A stretch of DNA of 64,000 nt from Citrobacter gillenii (lineage in GTDB: Bacteria; Pseudomonadota; Gammaproteobacteria; Enterobacterales; Enterobacteriaceae). The stretch is taken from the NCBI RefSeq assembly GCF_013337685.1, contig NZ_SUQN01000001.1, forward strand, positions 496,001 to 560,000, given 5' to 3'. A model generated the notes under the pieces. The model was not told the DNA's origin and made no database searches. It saw nothing but the letters and a program-made list of their open reading frames with translations. Both the position numbers and the translations under genes were made by a program. Below are positions 38,865-47,692 of the stretch, piece after piece (position 1 is the stretch's first letter; each line of letters begins with the position of its first letter).

Positions 38865-39766
38865 CGGTTTCTCTGGATACGCCGCGGGATAGCGGCAATA
38901 GCGAACAACGTCTGCGGGCGAAGCAGGCGCTGCTGCGAGCGCGCGGGTTCATGGGCAAGATGGCGCGTAACCCGCTGACCGCCATTGGCGGCGGAATTAT
39001 TGCGTTGTTATTGCTGGTGGCCATTTTTGCCCCGCTTATCGCACCGTACAACCCGTTGGTGCAGGATTTAAACAGTGCGCTGGTGGCGCCGAACGCGCAG
39101 CACTGGTTCGGGACCGATGAGTTTGGCCGCGATATCTTTAGCCGCCTGGTGTATGGCTCGCGCATCACGCTGTATATCGTGCTGCTGGTGTCGGTCACCG
39201 TAGGGCCGCTCGGTCTGCTGCTTGGCGTCACGGCGGGTTACTTCGGTGGCAAGGTCGACATGGTACTGATGCGCGTCACCGACATTTTCATTTCTTTTCC
39301 AAGCCTGGTACTGGCACTGGCCTTTGTCGCGGCACTCGGTCCGGGGCTGGAGCACGTAGTAATTGCCATTACGCTGACCGCCTGGCCGCCGATTGCGCGT
39401 CTGGCTCGTGCGGAAACGCTCTCGTTGCGTCAGGCCGATTTTATCTCTGCCGTTCGCCTGCAGGGGGCATCGGCAGGACGTGTGCTGTGGCGTTATATCG
39501 TACCGCTGTGCCTGCCGTCGGTGATTATTCGTATCACCATGAATATGGCGGGGATCATTCTGACCGCTGCGGGCCTTGGGTTTCTGGGGTTAGGGGCTCA
39601 GCCACCGGATCCGGAATGGGGGGCGATGATCTCCAGCGGGCGCACCTACATGATGGAATGCTGGTGGGTAGTGACTATTCCGGGGCTAGCGATTTTGATC
39701 AACAGCCTGGCGTTCAACTTCTTAGGAGATGGCTTACGTGACATCCTCGATCCTCGCAGCGAATGA
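38861..39766 (+). CDS. ABC importer permease, DppC type
   Basis: This 301-residue permease is the DppC/OppC partner. The N-terminal OppC_N segment precedes FGTDEFGRDIFSRLVYGSRI, the hallmark of the family. The coupling loop is ISAVRLQGASAGRVLWRYIV near residue 195. Its end overlaps the first ATPase gene by 29 bases. Confidence 0.92.
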   Translation: MTVSLDTPRDSGNSEQRLRAKQALLRARGFMGKMARNPLTAIGGGIIALLLLVAIFAPLIAPYNPLVQDLNSALVAPNAQHWFGTDEFGRDIFSRLVYGSRITLYIVLLVSVTVGPLGLLLGVTAGYFGGKVDMVLMRVTDIFISFPSLVLALAFVAALGPGLEHVVIAITLTAWPPIARLARAETLSLRQADFISAVRLQGASAGRVLWRYIVPLCLPSVIIRITMNMAGIILTAAGLGFLGLGAQPPDPEWGAMISSGRTYMMECWWVVTIPGLAILINSLAFNFLGDGLRDILDPRSE

Positions 39767-40610
39767 TTCGCCTCTGCTTGATGTGCGTAACCTGCACGTC
39801 GATTTTATCAACGGCGGCGCGGTCACCCAGGCGGTGCGCGGCGTCTCCTTTCAACTCGGACGTGAAAAACTGGCGATTGTGGGTGAGTCAGGCTCCGGTA
39901 AATCCACCGTCGGGCGAGCGCTGCTGCACCTGCATCCGAAAAAAGCACGGGTTACGGCAGACAAAATGCAGTTTAGCGATGTGGATTTAGCCCATGCCAG
40001 CGAGGCGCAGATGCGGCAAATTCGCGGCAAGCGTATCTCGATGATTATGCAGGACCCGAAATACTCCCTTAATCCGGTGGTGAGCGTTGGCGATCAGATT
40101 GCCGAAGCCTGGCTTACCCATCATCCGGGGCGCAAGGCTGAGGCCAAAGCCAGGGCGCTGGAAATGCTGGAGGTGGTGCGTATTCGTCAGCCGCAGCGGG
40201 TGTATCAGCTCTATCCGCACGAGATTTCTGGTGGCCAGGGGCAACGTGTCATGATCGCGATGATGTTAATCACCGATCCGGAACTGGTGATTGCCGACGA
40301 ACCCACCTCGGCGCTGGACGTGTCGGTGCGTCTGCAGGTGTTGGGGCTGCTTGACTCGCTGGTGGAGTCGCGCGGGTTGGGGCTTATTTTTATCAGCCAT
40401 GACATCAACCTGGTGCGCAGCTTCTGCGATCGCGTCCTGGTGATGTATGCCGGGCGGGTGGTGGAATCCATCGCCGCAGGCGATCTCCATCATGCGCAGC
40501 ATCCCTATACTCAGGGGCTGATTAGCGCATTGCCAGAAATCCACAACCGCCGGGCGGTGCTGCCGGTGCTGCAACGTCAGCCCAGTTGGCTGAGTGAGGA
40601 GGGGATATGA
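39738..40610 (+). CDS. ABC importer ATPase, DppD type
   Basis: This approximately 290-residue ATPase has Walker A GESGSGKST, signature ISGGQGQR and Walker [13 protein letters not shown]. The start is decided by the ribosome-binding site: AGGAG at 39724-39728 touches the ATG at 39729 but lies 9 bases before GTG 39738, so I choose the GTG. The C-terminal oligopeptide-transporter extension is short compared with E. coli DppD, lacking most of the cysteine-rich Fe-S-type tail. Confidence 0.88.
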   Translation: MTSSILAANDSPLLDVRNLHVDFINGGAVTQAVRGVSFQLGREKLAIVGESGSGKSTVGRALLHLHPKKARVTADKMQFSDVDLAHASEAQMRQIRGKRISMIMQDPKYSLNPVVSVGDQIAEAWLTHHPGRKAEAKARALEMLEVVRIRQPQRVYQLYPHEISGGQGQRVMIAMMLITDPELVIADEPTSALDVSVRLQVLGLLDSLVESRGLGLIFISHDINLVRSFCDRVLVMYAGRVVESIAAGDLHHAQHPYTQGLISALPEIHNRRAVLPVLQRQPSWLSEEGI

Positions 40611-41380
40611 TCGACGTTAAAAATCTGAACCTGGCATTTGGTGAGGGAGAAAAACGCAATCAGGTGCTGTATGACGTGACGTTTGGGGTTCAGCCCGGAG
40701 AGGTCTACGGTCTGGTTGGGGAGTCCGGTTCGGGAAAGACAACCGTACTGAAGTGCCTGGCTGGATTGTTTACCCATTGGCAGGGTGAACTGGCGATCGA
40801 CGGACAAGCCCTGGGTCACCGTATTCGCCGCGAACGCTGCCGCCTGGTACAGATGGTATTCCAGGACCCATATGGTTCGCTGCATCCCCGGCATACCATC
40901 AGCGATATCCTCGAAGAGCCGCTGTTGATCCACGGCATTGCTGACCGGGATCGGCGGGTTAACGGGCTGCTGGATAAGGTCGGTCTGAACCGGGCATTTC
41001 GCGACCGGTATCCGCATCAGCTTTCTGGCGGGCAGCGCCAGCGTGTGGCGATTGCGCGGGCGCTAATCCTCGAACCGCAGGTGCTGTTGCTGGACGAGCC
41101 GACCTCTGCATTGGACGTATCGGTACAGGCCGAAATTCTTAACCTGCTGGCTGAATTGCAAAAGGAGTCCAGCCTGACCTATCTGCTGGTTACCCACGAT
41201 CTGGGGGTTATTGCGCATTTGTGTCAGAAAGTGGCGGTGATGCAATACGGAAAAATTCTTGAAACGCTCACCGTGGAGGCGCTGGTCAACGGTGAGGCGC
41301 AAACCGAGTATACCCGGATGTTAATAAGCGGCAGCCAGCGCTATTCCCGCGAACTGGCGCGGGAAGTGGCGGTGTACTAG
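40607..41380 (+). CDS. ABC importer ATPase, DppF type
   Basis: This 257-residue second ATPase has Walker [10 protein letters not shown], signature LSGGQRQR and Walker [13 protein letters not shown], then the H-loop LVTHDLG. It is shorter than DppF because the C-terminal oligopeptide extension is reduced. It overlaps the previous gene by 4 bases and its stop overlaps the end of yegS, which points the opposite way, by 4 bases. It closes the operon. Confidence 0.92.
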   Translation: MIDVKNLNLAFGEGEKRNQVLYDVTFGVQPGEVYGLVGESGSGKTTVLKCLAGLFTHWQGELAIDGQALGHRIRRERCRLVQMVFQDPYGSLHPRHTISDILEEPLLIHGIADRDRRVNGLLDKVGLNRAFRDRYPHQLSGGQRQRVAIARALILEPQVLLLDEPTSALDVSVQAEILNLLAELQKESSLTYLLVTHDLGVIAHLCQKVAVMQYGKILETLTVEALVNGEAQTEYTRMLISGSQRYSRELAREVAVY

Positions 41381-42276
41381 CGTAACAAGGGACAACCAGG
41401 CGGTAACCGGCAGCGTAGCGCGGCGGGGAGGATTTCGATGTGAAATTCCTGCCCGCTTAGCGGTTCGCCATCGAGATTAAACGTGATTTCATGCGGGGCA
41501 CGGATATCAAACCAGGATGACGCACCATCAATAATATTGGGGTTGTCGTCGGATTGGGTAAGTGCCGAAAGTAGCGCCGGAAGAAGCTCATCGCCGGTAA
41601 AAATGCGCAGTTGCAGCAGACCGTCGTTGATCAGTGCCGTGGGGCAAAGTTGCTGCCCGCCGCCAGCCTGACGACCATTGCCGATGCCGATCACCAGCGC
41701 GTCTCCCTGCCAGTGAAAGTTTTCCCCGCGAATTTCGCAGCTGTCGGGCTTCAGCGTGTCCATGCGCATGAGCCCATGAATAAAGTACGACACGCCGCCC
41801 AGCGCGGCTTTGAGTTTTTCTGGTGTTTCTGTCGTGACCCGCGTGCCGAATCCGCCCGTCGCCATATTGATAAAACAGGTCTTATCATTGACCTGCACCA
41901 TGTCTATTTCAACCGCATTGCCGGCGATGGCCAGCTTCAAGGCTTTATCCAGAACCTCAGGAATACCCACGCTGGTGGCGAAGTCATTTGCGGTTCCCAG
42001 CGGCAAAATCCCCAGAGCGGGTATATCCTCCCCCTGGCAATGGATGAGCGCGGTGGAGACCTCGTTGATGGTGCCATCACCGCCGCCCGCAATGACGGTG
42101 GCAACGCCCAACTGGCGGGCCTCATCAACGTAACGCCGGGCGTCGCCTTTTTCCCAGGTGACGCGCACATGGATCTCAACGCCCTCATCGCGTAGCAGGG
42201 CAATCGCCTCGCGCAGCGGGGGATTATCAGCACTTTTTCCATTCAGGATCAGTAAGCTGGCTGGGAATGCTATCAT
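41377..42276 (-). CDS. yegS: Lipid kinase YegS
   Basis: YegS is a diacylglycerol-kinase-like lipid kinase; the E. coli protein phosphorylates phosphatidylglycerol in vitro. The 299 residues match. The nucleotide loop [10 protein letters not shown] near residue 65, the [10 protein letters not shown] segment and a C-terminal domain with GGGQQLCP are present. Its 3' end meets the ABC operon tail-to-tail. Upstream lies the artJ terminator, a neighbour it does not have in E. coli. Confidence 0.94.
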   Translation of the reverse strand: MIAFPASLLILNGKSADNPPLREAIALLRDEGVEIHVRVTWEKGDARRYVDEARQLGVATVIAGGGDGTINEVSTALIHCQGEDIPALGILPLGTANDFATSVGIPEVLDKALKLAIAGNAVEIDMVQVNDKTCFINMATGGFGTRVTTETPEKLKAALGGVSYFIHGLMRMDTLKPDSCEIRGENFHWQGDALVIGIGNGRQAGGGQQLCPTALINDGLLQLRIFTGDELLPALLSALTQSDDNPNIIDGASSWFDIRAPHEITFNLDGEPLSGQEFHIEILPAALRCRLPPGCPLLR

Positions 42277-42366
42277 CCTGTTGCCTCACTTTTATCGTTT
42301 TAACAAGTGTATGCCAGGAATGGGTTTATGGCGTAAGAACTGACCGAAAGCGCGGACGTTAAGCGT

Positions 42367-42391
42367 AAAAAGCCGCGATTTGCGGCTTTTT
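42367..42391 (-). terminator. Terminator of artJ
   Basis: AAAAAGCCGCGATTTGCGGCTTTTT is a hairpin of AGCCGC with GCGGCT, with a T-run in either direction. It ends artJ on the minus strand. Confidence 0.88.
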
Positions 42392-42406
42392 CAGGTAAGG
42401 CAGGGA

Positions 42407-43138
42407 TTACTGCGGGAACCACTGATCGCTGATTTTTTGATAGGTACCGTCAGCTTTAATGGCGGCCAGCGCGGTGTTCAGTTTTTCTAGCAGCGCGGTG
42501 TTATCCGGGCGAACGGCAATGCCAAGGCCGGTACCGAAGTATTGCGGGTCAGTTACTTTGTCCGTTGCTACGCCTAACTGCGGATTGGTTTTCAGCCACT
42601 CGTTAACTACGGCAGTGTCGCCAAATACGCCATCAATACGCCCGTTTTTCAGGTCAATGATCGCATTCTGGTAGCTGTCGTACGCCACGGTTTTCACTTC
42701 AGGATGTTTATCCTGCAGGTATTTCTGGTGCGTGGTGCCGTTTTCCATGCCGATACGTTTGCCTTTCAAGTCAGCAAAGGTTTTATAGGTGTCTTTTTTC
42801 GCAATGACCAGCGCTGAGTTGGCATAGTAGGGCTGAGTAAAGGAGACCTGCTTACTACGTTCTGGCGTGATGTCCATACCGGAAATCACCGCATCGTATT
42901 TTTTGAATTTCAGCGCGGGGATCAGGCTGTCGAACGCATGATTAGTAAAAGTACAGTTAGCCTGCATTTGTTTGCACAATGCAGAAGCCAGGTCGATGTC
43001 AAAACCAACAATTTTATTGCTGGCATCCAACGATTCGAATGGCGGGTAGGTTGCTGAGACACCGAAATTGATTTTATCAGCAGCAGAGGCGCCGGTGGCG
43101 AAGGTAGCAAGTAATGCGGCCAGGACTAACTTTTTCAT
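42407..43138 (-). CDS. artJ: Arginine-binding periplasmic protein ArtJ
   Basis: ArtJ binds L-arginine and delivers it to ArtMQP. The 243 residues equal the E. coli protein. A signal peptide (MKKLVLAALLATFATGASA) precedes the SBP_bac_3 fold: SATYPPFES, FDSLIPALKFKKYDAVISG, ENGTTHQKY. I start at 43138; the preceding seven codons are not in E. coli ArtJ. It is transcribed apart from artPIQM behind its own ARG boxes. Confidence 0.95.
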   Translation of the reverse strand: MKKLVLAALLATFATGASAADKINFGVSATYPPFESLDASNKIVGFDIDLASALCKQMQANCTFTNHAFDSLIPALKFKKYDAVISGMDITPERSKQVSFTQPYYANSALVIAKKDTYKTFADLKGKRIGMENGTTHQKYLQDKHPEVKTVAYDSYQNAIIDLKNGRIDGVFGDTAVVNEWLKTNPQLGVATDKVTDPQYFGTGLGIAVRPDNTALLEKLNTALAAIKADGTYQKISDQWFPQ

Positions 43139-43207
43139 GGTGGAACTCCCGTCTGTCAATCTTATGATGATTCACCGTGTCTGCGGCGTTGATTTACAAT
43201 GCCATTT

Positions 43208-43246
43208 AATGAATTTGTATGCAATAAAAATGATTAAATATTTTAT
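43208..43246 (-). promoter_or_regulatory. Tandem ARG boxes upstream of artJ
   Basis: Two 18-base elements, 43208-43225 and 43229-43246, are separated by exactly 3 bases, the normal ArgR spacing. The first core, TGAAT-TTGT-ATGCA, matches TGAAT-N4-ATTCA at 9 of 10 positions; the second, TGATT-AAAT-ATTTT, is weaker. ArgR bound to arginine should repress artJ, as in E. coli. Confidence 0.7.
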
Positions 43247-43253
43247 GTGGAAT

Positions 43254-43287
43254 AAAAAAAAGCGGACAGTCCAGAGACATGTCCGCC
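43254..43287 (-). terminator. Terminator of the artPIQM unit
   Basis: GCGGAC (43262-43267) and GTCCGC (43281-43286) pair around a 13-base loop and, read on the minus strand, are followed by TTTTTTT. It is downstream of artM. Confidence 0.82.
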
Positions 43288-43317
43288 TTTACTATTCAGC
43301 TTTATGCAGTTATTGAC

Positions 43318-43986
43318 TTAATTGCGGTGTTCAAACGCCAGTGCTTTACGCTCGATTAAGCGCATCATCAACGTCAGCAGGCCGTTAACAATCAGATAAA
43401 TCACGCCCGCCGCGCCGAAGACCATGACGTCATAGGTGCGACCATACAACAGCTGGCTGTAACCCATGACTTCCATCAGCGTGATGGTGTAGGCCAGGGA
43501 GGTACTTTTGAACACCAGCACCACTTCGTTGGAGTACGAGGAGAGGGCGCGTTTAAAGGCGTACGGCAGCAAGATGGCCAGCGTATCTTTCTTGCTCATC
43601 CCCAATGCACCACAGGATTGCCACTGACCTTCCGGGATTGCGCGAATAGCGCCGTAGAACAGCTGCGTGGTATACGCGGCACTGTTTAACGACAGCGCAA
43701 TCAAGGCGCACAGCCAGGGTTCTGACAGCAGATGCCAGAGGACCGGATACTCCTGCAGCGCGGGAAACTGCCCCGGACCGTAGTAGATCAGGAAGATTTG
43801 CACCAACAGCGGCGTACCGGTAAACAGCGTAATGTAGGCGCGTACCAGCCACACCAGCACCGGAGTTTTCAGCGTCAGGATGACGGTGAAAATCAGCGCC
43901 ATGACCAGCGCAACCACGATGGAGGCAACCGTCAACGTCAGGCTGGTATGCAGCCCTTTCATCAGTTCTGGTAAATACTCAAGCAT
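43318..43986 (-). CDS. artM: Arginine ABC importer permease ArtM
   Basis: This 222-residue HisM-type permease with five hydrophobic segments matches E. coli ArtM. The LFTGTPLLVQIFLIYYG motif and the coupling loop GALGMSKKDTLAILLPYA are clear. Its start overlaps the artQ stop by one base, so the two are coupled. It is last in the artP-artI-artQ-artM unit. Confidence 0.95.
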   Translation of the reverse strand: MLEYLPELMKGLHTSLTLTVASIVVALVMALIFTVILTLKTPVLVWLVRAYITLFTGTPLLVQIFLIYYGPGQFPALQEYPVLWHLLSEPWLCALIALSLNSAAYTTQLFYGAIRAIPEGQWQSCGALGMSKKDTLAILLPYAFKRALSSYSNEVVLVFKSTSLAYTITLMEVMGYSQLLYGRTYDVMVFGAAGVIYLIVNGLLTLMMRLIERKALAFEHRN

Positions 43987-44702
43987 CAGCCCGGTCTCCG
44001 CTCAAAACGTGTCGCGCGCAGGTCAATGCGTTTGAGAATGTACTGACTCAACAGCGTTATCACCAGATAAATGGCCGCCGCCACGATGTACCAGGTAAAC
44101 GGCTCCTGAGTACGTGTGGCAATGCTTTTGGTTTGCAGCATCAGATCGTTGACGCTGATCAGGCTTACCAGCGCGGTATCTTTCAGCAAAACCAGCCACT
44201 GGTTACCCAGTCCCGGCAGGGCATGACGCCACATTTGCGGCATCACCAGACGAAAGAAGATCGCGGTTTTGGACAGCCCTAGCGCCTGACCAGACTCCCA
44301 TTGCCCGAGCGGGACGGCTTTCAGTGCGCCACGCAGCGTTTGCGACGCATAGGCCGCATACAGCAATGACAGCGCAATGACGCCGCACAGGAACGGACTG
44401 ACGTCGAAGTTTTCGATCTCCATCTGCACCGGGATCTGCACGATGCCAAGATTTATCGTAAACCCATCGGCCAGCGTCAGCAGCAACTGGGAGGAACCGA
44501 AATAGATAAACAGAACCACCAGAATTTCCGGCAGTCCGCGCAGGAGCGTCACCAGGGCTGAACCCGTCCATGCCACTGGACGCCATTTAGCAGACTCCCA
44601 GACGGCAAACAACATTGCGAGAGCCAGGCCAATGATCAGCGCACAAACGGCAAGGCCGACGGTCATCCCGGCGGCGCTTGCTAAAGGAAAAAATTCATTC
44701 AT
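43986..44702 (-). CDS. artQ: Arginine ABC importer permease ArtQ
   Basis: This 238-residue permease pairs with ArtM. The family [17 protein letters not shown] segment is near residue 53 and the coupling loop is [20 protein letters not shown]. The length equals E. coli ArtQ. It lies 6 bases after artI. Confidence 0.95.
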   Translation of the reverse strand: MNEFFPLASAAGMTVGLAVCALIIGLALAMLFAVWESAKWRPVAWTGSALVTLLRGLPEILVVLFIYFGSSQLLLTLADGFTINLGIVQIPVQMEIENFDVSPFLCGVIALSLLYAAYASQTLRGALKAVPLGQWESGQALGLSKTAIFFRLVMPQMWRHALPGLGNQWLVLLKDTALVSLISVNDLMLQTKSIATRTQEPFTWYIVAAAIYLVITLLSQYILKRIDLRATRFERRPG

Positions 44703-44708
44703 CTAATA

Positions 44709-45440
44709 TTACTTCTGGAACCATTTGTTATAGATGGTTTCGTACGTCCCATCTTTCTTCACTTTTTCCAGCGCAGCATTGAATTTCTGCTGCAGCTCGG
44801 TATTGCCCTGGCGCATTGCGATGCCCAGACCGGTACCGAAGTAATCTTTATCGGTAACTTTATTGCCAACGGCGGCCAGTTTCGGATTGTCCTTCAGCCA
44901 TTCGGTCACGACAGCGGTATCACCAAAGACGCCATCAATACGCCCGTTCTGCAGGTCGAGTTTGGCATTCTGGTAGCTGTCATACGGGACGGTGGTGACT
45001 TCCGGATGTTTATCCATGATGAATTTCTGGTGCGTGGTGCCGTTTTGTACGCCCACTTTCTTGCCTTTCAGCTGGTCAATGCTGGTGTATTTACCCTGTT
45101 GACCAACAAACAACGCTGAGTTGTCGTAGTAAGGCGTAGTGAACAACACCTGCTTTTCACGCTCCGGCGTGATGTCCATTCCGGCCATTACCGCGTCAAA
45201 ACGGCGGAATTTCAGGCTTGGGATCAGGCTGTCGAAAGCCTGGTTAGTGAACGTACAGGTGGCGTCGATCTCTTTACACAGCGCATTTGCCAGGTCAACG
45301 TCAAAACCCACGATGTTGTTATTAGCATCAATGGATTCAAACGGAGGATAAGACGCTTCCGTAGCGAAGCGAATGGTTTGGGCTGCGGTAGCGGAAAGGC
45401 TAAAACCTGCGATTAGCGCGGCAATCAGAACTTTTTTCAT
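44709..45440 (-). CDS. artI: Periplasmic binding protein ArtI
   Basis: This 243-residue SBP_bac_3 protein is a paralogue of ArtJ in the same window; the two share the FDSLIPSLKF, TPER-KQV-FT and NGTTHQK blocks. A signal peptide ends at ATA. E. coli ArtI has no firmly established ligand. I start at 45440 (MKKVLIAAL); the longer frame overlaps artP and is not supported. It lies 16 bases after artP. Confidence 0.95.
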   Translation of the reverse strand: MKKVLIAALIAGFSLSATAAQTIRFATEASYPPFESIDANNNIVGFDVDLANALCKEIDATCTFTNQAFDSLIPSLKFRRFDAVMAGMDITPEREKQVLFTTPYYDNSALFVGQQGKYTSIDQLKGKKVGVQNGTTHQKFIMDKHPEVTTVPYDSYQNAKLDLQNGRIDGVFGDTAVVTEWLKDNPKLAAVGNKVTDKDYFGTGLGIAMRQGNTELQQKFNAALEKVKKDGTYETIYNKWFQK

Positions 45441-45456
45441 TGTATTGTCCCGAATC

Positions 45457-46185
45457 TTAGTGAGAGAGATAGTTTTTAAACGCTTCGGTTTGCGGGTTGG
45501 CAAAGCAGCTCGCATTCCCAAACTCGACGATATGACCGTTTTCCATATACACCACACGACTGGCCGTTTTACGGGCGACTTCCACTTCGTGGGTGACGAT
45601 CACCTGAGTAATATTGGTTTCTGCCAGCTCACGAATGATGCTGACGATTTGTGCGGTAATTTCCGGGTCAAGCGCTGCGGTCGGTTCATCAAACAGCAGC
45701 ACCTGTGGCTCCATCATTAACGCGCGGGCAATGGCCACACGCTGTTGCTGGCCGCCGGAAAGATGCAGTGGGTAACGATCGCTATAGGGCTTCAGTCGCA
45801 GACGTTCCAGCAGCTTCTCGGCACGCGCCAGCGCCTGGTCCTTGCTCAGACCCAGCACGCGGCAGGGCGCTTCGATCAGGTTCTGCTGCACAGTAAGATG
45901 CGGCCAAAGATTGTATTGCTGAAAGACCATGCCCACGTTCTGACGCAGTTCGCGAATGGCTTTATCAGAAGGTGTTTTCGTGAAGTCGAAACGGTTACCG
46001 GCAATAGAGAGCGTGCCCGAACGCGGCATCTCAAGCAGGTTGAGTACGCGCAGTAGCGAGCTTTTCCCGGCTCCACTTGGGCCAAGTAACACCAGTGTTT
46101 CGCCCTGAGGGCAATCCAGCGTGATATCGAACAGCGCCTGATGTGCGCCGTAGAAGCAGTTAATGCCGTTTAATTGAATACTCAT
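45457..46185 (-). CDS. artP: Arginine ABC importer ATPase ArtP
   Basis: This 242-residue cytoplasmic ATPase of the arginine importer has Walker [11 protein letters not shown]-loop [10 protein letters not shown], signature LSGGQQQR and Walker [13 protein letters not shown]. The length equals E. coli ArtP when started at 46185 (MSIQLNGIN). It heads the artPIQM unit behind ARG boxes. Confidence 0.95.
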   Translation of the reverse strand: MSIQLNGINCFYGAHQALFDITLDCPQGETLVLLGPSGAGKSSLLRVLNLLEMPRSGTLSIAGNRFDFTKTPSDKAIRELRQNVGMVFQQYNLWPHLTVQQNLIEAPCRVLGLSKDQALARAEKLLERLRLKPYSDRYPLHLSGGQQQRVAIARALMMEPQVLLFDEPTAALDPEITAQIVSIIRELAETNITQVIVTHEVEVARKTASRVVYMENGHIVEFGNASCFANPQTEAFKNYLSH

Positions 46186-46240
46186 TGACACTCGTATACT
46201 GGCAGTCTGATAGCTATTGAAGCCGCAGATACTACCTTTG

Positions 46241-46279
46241 ACAGAATAGTTATGCAATATTTATGCGTTAAAAGTTAAA
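46241..46279 (-). promoter_or_regulatory. Tandem ARG boxes upstream of artP
   Basis: AGAAT-AGTT-ATGCA (46243-46256) matches the ArgR core at 8 of 10 positions. A second, weak element follows at the canonical 3-base spacing (core TGCGT-TAAA-AGTTA, 6 of 10). E. coli artP is ArgR-controlled, which supports the call. Confidence 0.55.
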
Positions 46280-46411
46280 TGCAAACCGCATTCTTCTCTA
46301 AACATAGCACAAAATAGCGGGGTCACCAGTGGGCAAGAATAATTGTCGGCATTCTATGCAGAATGCCAGACAATTTATGGGGTTTATGATTTGAACGAAT
46401 GAATGGCGGGA

Positions 46412-46927
46412 TTAACGGTTTTCGACAGACTGGCGCAGCGTCCCGGCTGGCGCATGTACACTACCGCCCAGATAGCGAACATCATCCACGACCCAGCACT
46501 GGCCTTCACGGATCATCAGTACTTCATCACGCCAGGTTTGATTACCCTGCTTAAGCTCTACGCGCAGCGGAATGTTACGTGCATCACTATTCGGAATGGT
46601 CGAGGCGCTGGCGACACTGGCGCTGTCCGGTAAGGTGGTGCGGCTGGAGAAGGGGTCGCTGGTCAGCAGCTCGCGGTGCGAGTTATCGCGGCTGGCATCG
46701 GTCAGCAATTTCGCCAGGTTGTCACTTAAGTACGGACGCAGGGCGGTGATGTCGTTGCTGCGATGCTGAATGCGGTAATCATAGAACTGTTGTGCCACGC
46801 TGTCTGGCCCACCTTCCACGCAAGCGCCGCTACGCGGGCCGTTGTCTTTATAAGCCGGAGTTACGGTGGTACAGGCGCTGAGAAGAAGTGCACAGGGGAC
46901 CAACAGAGAGAGTTTCGAGTAGCGCAT
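46412..46927 (-). CDS. ybjP: Lipoprotein YbjP
   Basis: This 171-residue predicted lipoprotein has the lipobox LLSAC at residues 15-19. It equals E. coli YbjP in length and follows artP as there. It contains a DUF3828-like region with RNIPLRVELKQGNQTW and a DEVLMIREGQCWVVDDVRY strand pair. The function is unproven, though an association with surface assembly has been suggested. It is followed upstream by the cold-shock block instead of ybjQ. Confidence 0.92.
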   Translation of the reverse strand: MRYSKLSLLVPCALLLSACTTVTPAYKDNGPRSGACVEGGPDSVAQQFYDYRIQHRSNDITALRPYLSDNLAKLLTDASRDNSHRELLTSDPFSSRTTLPDSASVASASTIPNSDARNIPLRVELKQGNQTWRDEVLMIREGQCWVVDDVRYLGGSVHAPAGTLRQSVENR

Positions 46928-47273
46928 AATGATTTCCTTATTAGCTTTCTACTAATAGTATTCTACGATGAAAAATTCTATCCTTTCAATGACTGTGTAA
47001 TCGATTAACACTTTGTTTTTACTTGCATAACTTCGCAAATTTCACCGACTGGTACATCTGTGGCTATTGACTGCTTACCTCGGTTCAGTATATCAAACTG
47101 CGGCATGATGTTGTCGCCAAGGATGCTCCCTATAGTGTATAGACCATCCACGTATCTGCATGCTTATTTACGAGGCAACAAAATGTGGAAGCCGGACTGC
47201 GACGGTATGTATAAGTGCACAATGACGGAGCAGTCCTTAGGCTATCAGGGTATCCGGATGGCTAAAATAAGGG
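46928..47273. other. Intergenic stretch between ybjP and the cold-shock gene
   Basis: No clear gene is seen. The left side should carry the ybjP promoter. A 32-codon frame at 47183-47281 (MWKPDCDGMYKCTMTEQSLG and a charged tail) has AGGCAAC before its ATG and ends inside the csp promoter region. It could be a small gene or the 3' fragment of one, since the same frame is open from 47060. Confidence 0.4.
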
Positions 47274-47303
47274 TTGATTAATTCCTGGGCTCATGCGTTA
47301 ATA
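47274..47303 (+). promoter_or_regulatory. Promoter of the cold-shock gene
   Basis: TTGATT at 47274-47279 and TTAATA at 47298-47303 are spaced by 18 bases. The predicted start, near 47309, leads into CGGTTTGA, very like the 5' end of cspA-family mRNAs. Confidence 0.6.
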
Positions 47304-47309
47304 GTTGAG

Positions 47310-47469
47310 TCGGTTTGAATAACAGACGATTTACAAAGTAGTTTACTTCCGCAGTTCTCATTTTCAGGTTTATCCATTTATCCCTTCTTTGAGTCACTCC
47401 GCTAAGCACTAAGTCGATTCTGTAATAAAACCAAATATGCCGAAAGGCTCAAATTAAGGAATAAAATAT
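47310..47469 (+). promoter_or_regulatory. cspA-type long 5' leader with cold box
   Basis: The leader is about 160 bases, the size of the cspA 5'UTR. It opens with CGGTTTGAATAACAGACGAT, close to the cspA cold-box element, and ends with GCCGAAAGGCTC followed by TTAAGGAAT before the ATG. That GCCGAAAGGC hairpin near the ribosome-binding site is shared by cspA-family leaders, whose refolding gives cold-specific translation. Confidence 0.72.
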
Positions 47470-47682
47470 ATGTCTAATAAAATGACGGGTTTAGTTAAGT
47501 GGTTTAATCCTGAGAAAGGTTTTGGATTCATCACGCCCAAAGATGGTAGCAAAGATGTGTTTGTGCATTTTTCTGCTATCCAAAGTAACGACTTTAAAAC
47601 GCTGAATGAAAATCAGGAAGTCGAGTTTAGCGTGGAGCAGGGACCTAAAGGCCCATCCGCTGTTAATGTTGTGGCGCTCTAA
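47470..47682 (+). CDS. Cold-shock protein, CspI/CspG-like RNA chaperone
   Basis: This 70-residue cold-shock-domain protein has RNP1 KGFGFI (about residues 18-23) and RNP2 VFVHF (about 32-36). The sequence is nearest E. coli CspI ([17 protein letters not shown]) while the tail resembles CspG. It melts mRNA structure at low temperature. It is followed after 10 bases by a YmcF-like gene and then gnsA, the same order as the E. coli cspG region, but here between ybjP and ybjQ. Confidence 0.93.
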   Translation: MSNKMTGLVKWFNPEKGFGFITPKDGSKDVFVHFSAIQSNDFKTLNENQEVEFSVEQGPKGPSAVNVVAL

Positions 47683-47692
47683 GGTAACTATT

